This document shows positions 9,527 through 16,203 of a stretch of DNA of 64,000 bases, one piece after another (position 1 is the stretch's first letter; every line of letters begins with the position of its first letter). The DNA comes from Streptomyces sp. CB02366. Lineage in GTDB: Bacteria > Actinomycetota > Actinomycetes > Streptomycetales > Streptomycetaceae. The stretch lies in NCBI RefSeq assembly GCF_001905905.1, contig NZ_LIVT01000010.1:1-64000 (forward strand), in the 5' to 3' direction. Position numbers and translations under genes: made by a program. Under the pieces are notes generated by a model that worked only from the letters and a program-made list of their open reading frames with translations, searched no databases and had not been told where the DNA came from.

Positions 9527-10872
9527 CGTCCTCCACCTCCTGTGCTCGAGTTACCTGTGGTGCCGAAGCCGCCTCCGCCTCGGGAGGAGCGGCTGCTGTG
9601 GGGTGTCCCGGAGGTGGGCGCGGAGCCGCTGCGGGGCGAGGGGGCGGCCGATCCGCCGCCTCCGCCCCCGCCGGAGGTGCGGGAGCTGTGGGCGGCGACG
9701 CCTCCGCTGGCCGGGTTGGCAGGGCGGGCGCCTCCGCCTCCGCCGCTGTTCTGGTCGGTGCGGCCGCTGTGGGTCTTGATGCCCTGGGAGACGAGGGCGG
9801 CCGGGGAGCTGATCAGGGCGGCGGCCTGCGAGCCGTCGGTGGCCTGCTTGCGGTTGGTGCGGGCGCCCTGGATCTCGTCGCCGAAGCCGGGGACGAAACG
9901 GTAGATCATGGCGGAGGCGAAGATGGCCAGCAGGATGATGGAGAGACCGGAGACGACGGCGGAGAAGGCGTCGGGGCCGTCGCCCGTGGAGAGCGCTCCG
10001 GCGAGGCCGAGGACGATGACGATGACCGGCTTGACCATGATCACCGCGATCATGATGCCGGCCCAGCGGCGGACGTGGCCCCACATGTTCTTGTCGACGA
10101 GTCCGGCGTAGACGACGATCCCGAGGAGCGCGCCGACGTAGAGCAGGGCGGCGCGGATGACGAGTTCCAGCCACAGGATGCCGGCGGCGAGGATCGAGAC
10201 GAGGGAGACGACGATCAGCATGATCGGGCCGCCGCCGATGTCCTCGCCCTTTTCGAGGGCTTCGGCGAACGAGCCGAAGAAGACGTCGGTCTGGCCGCCG
10301 GTGGCGGAGGCGATGGCCTCGGTGACGCCGTCGGTGGCGGAGACGACCGTGTAGAGGATCAGCGGGGTGAAGGCCGAGGCGAGGACGGTGAGCCAGAGGA
10401 ACCCGACGGCCTCGGAGATCGCGGTGGTGAGGGGCACGCCGCGGATGGCGCGCTTGGCCACGGCGAGGAGCCAGAGGACGAGGGTGAGGATGGTGGAGGC
10501 CGCGAAGATGACGGCGTACTGCTGGAGGAACTTGGGGTTGGTGAAGTCGACGTTCGCCGTGGACTCGACGGCATCGCTGAGCTTGCCGACGATCCAGGAG
10601 GCGGCGTCGGCGCAGCCTCGGGCCAGGGAGGAGAGGGGGTCGAGGGTGTCGTCGGTGAGCGGAGCGGTGGATCTGCTGCGGGCGTTCTCGCCGTCCTCGC
10701 AGTAGTCCCGGGCGAGACCCACGATGAGGTCGCAGGGGTTGTCGCTCCCACTCGGCGAAGGCGTGGGCGTCGGGTCGGCGACTGCTCGCGGGGCCGTTGC
10801 CATCACGAGCGCAGGCAGGACGCCTACGACACCGCTCAGCTTCAGCCTGCGCAACCGTTGGCTATCGGGCAT
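9523..10872 (-). CDS. TrbL/VirB6-like polytopic membrane protein
   Basis: 449 aa from the ATG at 10872. A cleavable-looking signal region (VVGVLPALVMATAPRAVA) is followed by a short Pro/Ser segment, a cysteine-bearing loop (NPCDLI, DYCEDGE) and about seven hydrophobic spans. The C-terminal 100 aa are Gly/Ser/Thr low complexity. This topology fits TrbL/VirB6 inner-membrane channel subunits. The start lies inside the preceding gene (11-nt overlap). It would form the membrane pore of the secretion-like complex. Confidence 0.8.
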   Translation of the reverse strand: MPDSQRLRRLKLSGVVGVLPALVMATAPRAVADPTPTPSPSGSDNPCDLIVGLARDYCEDGENARSRSTAPLTDDTLDPLSSLARGCADAASWIVGKLSDAVESTANVDFTNPKFLQQYAVIFAASTILTLVLWLLAVAKRAIRGVPLTTAISEAVGFLWLTVLASAFTPLILYTVVSATDGVTEAIASATGGQTDVFFGSFAEALEKGEDIGGGPIMLIVVSLVSILAAGILWLELVIRAALLYVGALLGIVVYAGLVDKNMWGHVRRWAGIMIAVIMVKPVIVIVLGLAGALSTGDGPDAFSAVVSGLSIILLAIFASAMIYRFVPGFGDEIQGARTNRKQATDGSQAAALISSPAALVSQGIKTHSGRTDQNSGGGGGARPANPASGGVAAHSSRTSGGGGGGGSAAPSPRSGSAPTSGTPHSSRSSRGGGGFGTTGNSSTGGGGR

Positions 10873-11731
10873 AGGTGAAGCCTCCGTATCCGCCGATCGC
10901 GTCTGCCATCTCGTCAGCTGTCGAAGCACGGTTGTCCCCGTTGACCGGCGTCGGTCCTTCCGACTGGCTCGACGAGGAGATCTTCCAGTCCCCGCCGGCC
11001 CACGTGAGCTTCTGTGTGAGGGTGAACCACGTACCGGTAACGGGCTTGGTGGCCCCTTCCCCCGCCAGCCCGACGAGTCCGGTGCACCAGACCTCGACCG
11101 TGGCCGCGCCGTCGTTCACCTCGACGACCTTGGTGCCGACCGGCACGGTCCTCGAGACGAAAGTGAGCCCCGCGGGCGGGGTCCCGTCCTTTTCGAGGCC
11201 GACATTCGCATAGAAGGAGGGCGAATAGGCGGCATCGAGGTCGGACTGAAGCTTCGGCACCACCGCAGGGTCGTGCGTGGCCTTGATGATGTCGTGGCGG
11301 GTGTCGGCGGTGAACATCTCCACCGACCCCAGCGCCACCGCGTAGTTCGCCGCCGCGCTCTGCGCCCCCTGCTCGTCCCGGGCGAAACCGGAGGCGATGG
11401 TTCCGTTCCTGCCCCGCACCGGCTTGGTGCCGGTGGGCGCGGTGGGGGCGCTTCCCGCGCTTTCGCGGCCCTTGGCGCCCGGGGACCCCTCGTCGTCGGC
11501 GCCGCCACCGCGATTGGCGAAGGCGATGGCGGCGATGAGGAGGACCACGACGCCGACGATCATCACCAAGGAACGAGAGGCTCGCGCCGGTCGGCGGGCC
11601 TGGGAATGGCCCGCGTCGCTGTCGGGCAGACGGGTGCGGGTCTGCCGTGTGCCGCCGAGGGTGCTGTACGGGTCGTCCGAGCGCCCTCCCCGGTCCGCGG
11701 AGCGGTAGTCGTGCTCGTCACCGGGGCTCAT
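10862..11731 (-). CDS. VirB8-like single-span membrane protein
   Basis: 289 aa. A charged cytoplasmic tail (residues 1-53) precedes one membrane span (about 54-72), and then an extracytoplasmic domain carries SAAANYAVALGS and a late TWFTLTQKLTWAGGDWKIS stretch. That plan, with an NTF2-like module whose last strand reads like W-x-W-K-I, is that of VirB8/TraL-type assembly factors. The family link rests on architecture only. It overlaps the TrbL-like gene and lies in the same operon. Confidence 0.7.
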   Translation of the reverse strand: MSPGDEHDYRSADRGGRSDDPYSTLGGTRQTRTRLPDSDAGHSQARRPARASRSLVMIVGVVVLLIAAIAFANRGGGADDEGSPGAKGRESAGSAPTAPTGTKPVRGRNGTIASGFARDEQGAQSAAANYAVALGSVEMFTADTRHDIIKATHDPAVVPKLQSDLDAAYSPSFYANVGLEKDGTPPAGLTFVSRTVPVGTKVVEVNDGAATVEVWCTGLVGLAGEGATKPVTGTWFTLTQKLTWAGGDWKISSSSQSEGPTPVNGDNRASTADEMADAIGGYGGFTYAR

Positions 11732-11912
11732 GCCGCGTTTGCTCCCTCGGTCGTGTGCGGATCCGCGCAGGACGGCGCCGGCTGTGCTGGTTGCCGCTCG
11801 AACGCGGTGGGGTGACTCGACATCAGGGAAACGCGACCTCAGCCGGTGGGCACGACGGGCGGACGGTGGGGAGCGGGCTGGGACGGCCCGGAGCGGGATG
11901 GTCGACGGCGGG

Positions 11913-12221
11913 TCAGACGGCCATCCCGTACACGATGGTGAACAAGGTCCCCAGGGAGCCGATGATGAAGACCCCTGTCAGCCCGGCCACGATCAGGCCC
12001 TTGCCCTGCTCCGCGCTGAAGGTGTCGCGCAGCGCCGTCGCGCCGATCCGCTGCTTGGCCGCGCCCCAGATCGCGATGCCGAGGCAGAGGAGGATGGCGA
12101 TGGCCATCACCACCTCGATCATGATGCGCGCCTCGTTGCCCAGCGTCCCGAACGGCCCCCAGTCCGGAGCGATTCCGCCGATGATGGTGGTGATGTCGCC
12201 CTTCTCTGCTGCCAGGATCAT
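11913..12221 (-). CDS. Small two-helix membrane protein, VirB2/TrbC-like
   Basis: 102 aa from an ATG at 12221; a GTG three codons earlier at 12230 is the alternative. Two hydrophobic helices (about residues 33-55 and 75-100) are joined by a basic loop with AAKQRIGA. Small size, two spans and first position in a VirB8/VirB6/VirB3-4/VirD4-like operon point to a pilin-like VirB2/TrbC subunit. No signal-peptidase site is obvious. It is separated from the next gene by 181 bp, so it may be expressed at a higher level than the rest. Confidence 0.68.
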   Translation of the reverse strand: MILAAEKGDITTIIGGIAPDWGPFGTLGNEARIMIEVVMAIAILLCLGIAIWGAAKQRIGATALRDTFSAEQGKGLIVAGLTGVFIIGSLGTLFTIVYGMAV

Positions 12222-12230
12222 GTAAGTCAC

Positions 12231-13107
12231 CGCCCCTGTTGGGTAGTTCGCTGCCCGTGCCGGCCGACACGGGTCGCCTTCTATCTTCGCTGATGAAACC
12301 GCGCTCGCACGACGCCTTCCGGGGTCTCTTTACCCGGAACTCGCACGTTTGACCGGGGCGGGCACCCTGACCTGCGGCTCGTCCCCCTCTCCCTGCGCAC
12401 ACCTGGTCACTCTGTGTATCACGGGGTGTGACCAGGAGCAACGACGATGGCCATGGGTTCCCGAGGCGGTCGCAGCGTTCGCGGAGCACGGCGTGTTCGT
12501 ATGCGCCGTTCGAGAGCCCTCGGTGCGCCGGTCGGCAACCCGTTCGATTCGGGGGAGCGCGCGATGGCGACGCGGGTGCGTGCGGCGGTGGCAGGAGAGG
12601 GTGACGGCCCCGAGAAGCGGGACCAACTGCGCCGCGCGGACCGCCCACGGAGGCGGAGGCGAGGGCGGAGTCGAAGGAACGGGTGTGGGGGCGGGGGCGG
12701 GTCCGGCCGGTTGGCGCTCGCGGGTTCGCATGCGTTCCATCGTGGTCGCGGTGAGGTGGCCGGTCGTCAGCTTCTGTCCCGGGAAGCGCTGTTCTCCGGT
12801 ACGAGGTCGGGGACGGGGCCTCCGCCGCGCGGGGGGATGCGGGCCTGACCGCAGGACCCCGTACGGGGGCGGCCACCGGGTGGCGGACGCCTGGCACGGC
12901 CTCCGGCTCCCGGGTGGTGCGGAGCGTCGGGCCGGCCGCCCTTCGTTCGGGTGAACCGCACGGCCCCGGAGGAACGGCGCCCCCGGTTCACCTGGCCGGG
13001 AACCACGGGGCCGGGTGCGTACGGAGCCCGGCGCACGGCGCGTTGACGTATGGCATGGCGAACAGCGGGGATTTGGCACAGTGCCGCTCCACGATCGAGA
13101 GAACGGG
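12231..13107. other. Long intergenic region between the divergent secretion-like blocks
   Basis: About 880 bp with no convincing gene in six frames: the open frames are Arg/Gly-rich shadows. It should hold the promoters for the minus-strand apparatus and the plus-strand hydrolase genes. Visible structure is an inverted repeat CCTGGTCAC / GTGACCAGG (12402-12410 and 12428-12436), a possible operator. On the minus strand around 12600-12640 one frame briefly reads like the start of a Streptomyces membrane protein (WAVRAAQLVPLLGAV) and then degenerates, perhaps a decayed gene. Confidence 0.5.
12402..12436. promoter_or_regulatory. Inverted repeat, possible operator
   Basis: Arms CCTGGTCAC and GTGACCAGG, 9 bp each and perfect, with a 17-nt spacer. 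It lies about 180 bp upstream of the pilin-like gene, in the divergent control region. The spacer is too long for a tight hairpin, so a dimeric repressor site is more likely than a terminator. Confidence 0.35.
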
Positions 13108-13641
13108 GTGAGCGGCGTGGGTGGAGCGACCGTGGTGGGGCAGCCAGACGACGGCTCGGGACGTCTGTGGCCGCCTACCGGACCGGCGGGGCCGCTGGGG
13201 CCGGTGGGGCCCGTGGGTGCAGTGGGTGTGCCGGGGCCGACGGGCGTGCCGGGGCCGGGGACGGCAGGGGGCGGCGATCTCCGGCACAGCCGCGGCCCCT
13301 GGCTGCGGGCCGCCGACGGCGCCGACCAGCTGGTGGCGCACCTCGGTCCGGTGAGGGCGGAACTGAGTGCGGCGCACAGGGGCTTGGTCGCCGGAGGCCA
13401 AGCCCTCTCCTCCCTGGCCGAACTGGGGGCGGTCCGCGCCTCGTGGGAACGCCGGATCGAACAGGCGCGCCGCGAGTGCGGAAGCCTCGCCGGGAACCTG
13501 CGGGCGGCCGTCCAGGGGCAGGCCCGGTCCAACGAGGCGGTGAAGAGCGGCTTCGACAGCGTGAAGACGCCTTCCGCGACACCTCCCGAGGCGTCTTCCG
13601 GGACACCCTCCGTGGCGCCGAGCGGTGGCGGCGCGCGGTGA
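13108..13641 (+). CDS. Helical protein with a collagen-like Gly-X-Y tract
   Basis: 177 aa from a GTG at 13108. Residues 25-51 are nine consecutive Gly-X-Y triplets (GPA GPL GPV and so on), a collagen-like tract. The following 100 residues look alpha-helical (GADQLVAHLGPVRAELSAAH, then WERRIEQARRECGSLAGNL), similar in feel to WXG100/ESX-type helical proteins but without a clear WxG. The tail is Pro/Ser/Thr-rich. Its stop overlaps the GTG of the hydrolase gene (GTGA at 13638-13641), so the two are coupled; it may be a partner or carrier of that enzyme. No family is recognised with confidence. Confidence 0.75.
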   Translation: MSGVGGATVVGQPDDGSGRLWPPTGPAGPLGPVGPVGAVGVPGPTGVPGPGTAGGGDLRHSRGPWLRAADGADQLVAHLGPVRAELSAAHRGLVAGGQALSSLAELGAVRASWERRIEQARRECGSLAGNLRAAVQGQARSNEAVKSGFDSVKTPSATPPEASSGTPSVAPSGGGAR

Positions 13642-15437
13642 GCGGGCGGGCCGGCGGTACGGGTTCCGCGCTGACCTGGGCCGCGTTGCGTGAGGTGAGG
13701 TGCGCCGAGCTGGAGGGGGCGGCGGACGGCTGGGGACGGGTGAGCAACCGCGCCGACGCCGCCCGCGACCGGGTCGAGGGCCAGCTCCTGCCCGGCCTGC
13801 GCGAAACGCAGAAGGGAGAAGCGGCCGACGCGGCCGTGCGGCGGCTGCGCAGGCTGGGGGCGAACTTCCAGTACATCTACACGGAGTGCGGGTTGCTCCG
13901 GACCGCACTGAACAGCCTGGCCCACGAGATCAGAGCCCAGCAACGGGTGTTGCAGGGCGCGCTGGACGATGCGAACGCGCTGAGGTTCACGGTGCACGCG
14001 GACGGATCGGTGACGTACCCGGCGGCGGGCGAGGGCCTGGTCGACGGCAGCCCGCTCCCGGGCGGCACGGCCTCCGGGGTTCCGAATCCGGGCATGGTCA
14101 CGCCCTCGGGGCTCGTCGCGCCCAACCCGAACGCGGGCAAGGCCCAGGACATCGCGGACCGGGTGGCGCAGGCCGTACGGACGGCGGCCGACGCGGACTG
14201 GCGGTACGCCCGAATCCTGCGGTCGTTGAAGGCGCAGGAGGGCCTCGGCGTCTCGACGGTGACGTGGACGGACGCGGCGTCCGACGCGGCGGCGGTACGG
14301 CAGGCGGCGCGCGACTACCTGCGGGACGCCATCCCGTACGACGCGAGCCCCGCCGAGCGCAAGGCGTGGTGGGCGGCCCTGACGGACGAGCAGCGCGAGG
14401 AGTACCTCGCGGTGTACCCGGACCGGATCGGCAATCTGGACGGCATTCCGGCCCTGGTACGGGACGCGGCGAACCGCGACAACCTGCAACTGCTGATCGG
14501 AAAGCTGGAAGGCTTGCACGGCGACGACGACGCGGAGACCAAGCTCGCCGCGCTGCGGGAGATCGACCGGCAACTACGAGCGGGGACGAAACCGGGGGAG
14601 CCCCCGATGTACCTGCTCGGCATCGGAGACCAGGGCAACGGCCGGGCGATCGTCTCGTACGGGAACCCGGATACCTCGCGGAATGTGGCGGCTTATGTGC
14701 CGGGGTTGAATACGTCGTTGGACATGGGGTTCGCCGAGGGGGATCTCAAGCGGGCGCGTGACACTGCTGGCGCAGCTCGAGATATTGATCATTCGAGTGC
14801 CGTGATCACGTGGCTGGGTTATGACGCCCCGCAGAGCCCGGATGGATGGAGCAGTTTGGCTGTCGCCGGATCTGGGCGTGCGGAGATCGGTGGTCACGCG
14901 TTCAACGAATTCATGGCTGGGCTAGTGGCATCGAACGATCATGCTGACCCGAACCTCACGGCTATTGGACATTCGTATGGGTCGCGAACAGTCGGAGCGG
15001 CGACGCAGGAGGGGGGTGGAATTCCTGGTGTGACGGACATTGTCTTGGTCGGCAGTCCTGGCGTGGGTGTCGACCGGGCTGAGGATCTTGGAGTGGGAAG
15101 GGATCACGTGTACGTGGGCGCAGCAGAGAACGACGTGGTGACCAAACTTCCGGCAAGCGAGAATGCGGTGATCTCGGGCATGGGTCGTGCCATGGGCCCG
15201 CCCGGTTCCTTGTTGACGAACTTGGTGAACGGCAGTGGTGACGATCTCTGGTTTGGTACGAACCCGGCTAGCGAGGAATTCGGTGGTCGCCGCTTCGAGG
15301 CGGACCCGGGGCCACTGTTCTCACTCGATGCTCATTCACAGTACTTCGATCCACAGATGGACTCATCCTCCGCCGGCAGCATCGCGTTGATCGCTGCTGG
15401 ACGCGGGCACGAGGTCAAACAGGAGCGGCCCCGATGA
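13638..15437 (+). CDS. Alpha/beta hydrolase (DUF1023 type) with helical N-terminus
   Basis: 599 aa from a GTG coupled to the upstream stop. Residues 1-110 form a helical WXG100/LXG-like segment (AADGWGRVSNRADAARDRV), followed by a linker and a second helical stretch. The hydrolase domain fills about residues 240-599: nucleophile Ser446 in AIGHSYGSR, acid Asp499 in ENDVVTK, His566 in LDAHSQYF. These motifs match Abhydrolase_8/DUF1023 enzymes, whose substrates are mostly unknown. From about 14690 onward the codons use visibly more A and T than the first two-thirds, unlike the second copy downstream. Its stop overlaps the lipoprotein start by 4 nt. Confidence 0.88.
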   Translation: MSGRAGGTGSALTWAALREVRCAELEGAADGWGRVSNRADAARDRVEGQLLPGLRETQKGEAADAAVRRLRRLGANFQYIYTECGLLRTALNSLAHEIRAQQRVLQGALDDANALRFTVHADGSVTYPAAGEGLVDGSPLPGGTASGVPNPGMVTPSGLVAPNPNAGKAQDIADRVAQAVRTAADADWRYARILRSLKAQEGLGVSTVTWTDAASDAAAVRQAARDYLRDAIPYDASPAERKAWWAALTDEQREEYLAVYPDRIGNLDGIPALVRDAANRDNLQLLIGKLEGLHGDDDAETKLAALREIDRQLRAGTKPGEPPMYLLGIGDQGNGRAIVSYGNPDTSRNVAAYVPGLNTSLDMGFAEGDLKRARDTAGAARDIDHSSAVITWLGYDAPQSPDGWSSLAVAGSGRAEIGGHAFNEFMAGLVASNDHADPNLTAIGHSYGSRTVGAATQEGGGIPGVTDIVLVGSPGVGVDRAEDLGVGRDHVYVGAAENDVVTKLPASENAVISGMGRAMGPPGSLLTNLVNGSGDDLWFGTNPASEEFGGRRFEADPGPLFSLDAHSQYFDPQMDSSSAGSIALIAAGRGHEVKQERPR

Positions 15438-15994
15438 AGTTGCGGCTATGGATGCTGGCATTGGTTTTCTTGGCTGGCGCTGTATCGATGGGATGCACAA
15501 AGAAGGGGGGTGGCGGTGTGGACATGCAGGGTGCCGCAGTGCGTTCTGATGTGATTCTTGACGCAGTGCTTCGGGAGATTCGCCCAGAGGTTCATTGGAC
15601 TCATGGTTTTACTTCAACGGGGGCGTGCGAGGTGACACGGAGGCGCGTTGTCATGACGGACATTTCCGAGGGGCGGCGAGGTAGTTTTCTCGGACTGGTT
15701 GATCGGTACTGGCGTAAGAGCGGGTATCGAATGACCGCAGTGAACAACAGTTCTGAGTTCCCAGCCGTTTACGCGCGCACCGATGACGGCTACCGCGTGA
15801 GCCTGCGCATTGGCGGGGAAGGGCAAGCATTCTTTCAGGTGGACACACCCTGTGTGCAGAAGTCAGAAGTTCTGGATTCCACCAGCCAGGCGACGGCGCC
15901 CCTCTACGAGGGTATGGAGCTCATCCCCCGCCCCAACATCCACTCCGACTTCTGGTCCGCCGGCGCCCCCGAGGTGGCGGGCGGCGGGGCGTGA
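15434..15994 (+). CDS. Lipoprotein paired with the upstream hydrolase
   Basis: 186 aa. A type II signal peptide ends in a lipobox around Cys21 (AVSMGC). The mature part repeats the pattern of the second copy at 18693: VDMQGAAVRSDVILDAVL, a VHWTHG stretch, CEVTRRRVVMT, a late conserved Cys and NIHSDFW near the end. It overlaps the hydrolase gene (ATGA), so the pair is translated together. A membrane-anchored partner or immunity-type protein for the hydrolase is plausible but unproven. Base composition is lower in GC than its paralogue, suggesting separate ancestry or recombination. Confidence 0.85.
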   Translation: MKLRLWMLALVFLAGAVSMGCTKKGGGGVDMQGAAVRSDVILDAVLREIRPEVHWTHGFTSTGACEVTRRRVVMTDISEGRRGSFLGLVDRYWRKSGYRMTAVNNSSEFPAVYARTDDGYRVSLRIGGEGQAFFQVDTPCVQKSEVLDSTSQATAPLYEGMELIPRPNIHSDFWSAGAPEVAGGGA

Positions 15995-16203
15995 GTCGGG
16001 TTGGTCGGATCAACTCTGGTGTGCTGAAGGGGATTTGAGCCCTCCGTTGGGCCCTGGGGCCCATGGCGGGGGGCCTGCTCGTGTGGTCGCATGCAGGGAG
16101 TGACCGATCTGTCGCTCGTTGCGCCCACTCACGAGGTAGGGGACTGCTCTTGTCCGGCATACGAAGAAGCGCGGTTCCTGTCGGCGTCGAGGTAAGCGCT
16201 GCC

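Noticed and set aside
11839-12897. Minus-strand frame of 352 codons upstream of the pilin-like gene
   Set aside because: Overlaps the pilin-like gene in another frame and has Arg/Pro shadow composition; no domain is visible.
13050-13637. N-terminal extension of the first hydrolase frame
   Set aside because: It runs through the collagen-tract gene in another frame; the coupled GTG at 13638 is a better start.
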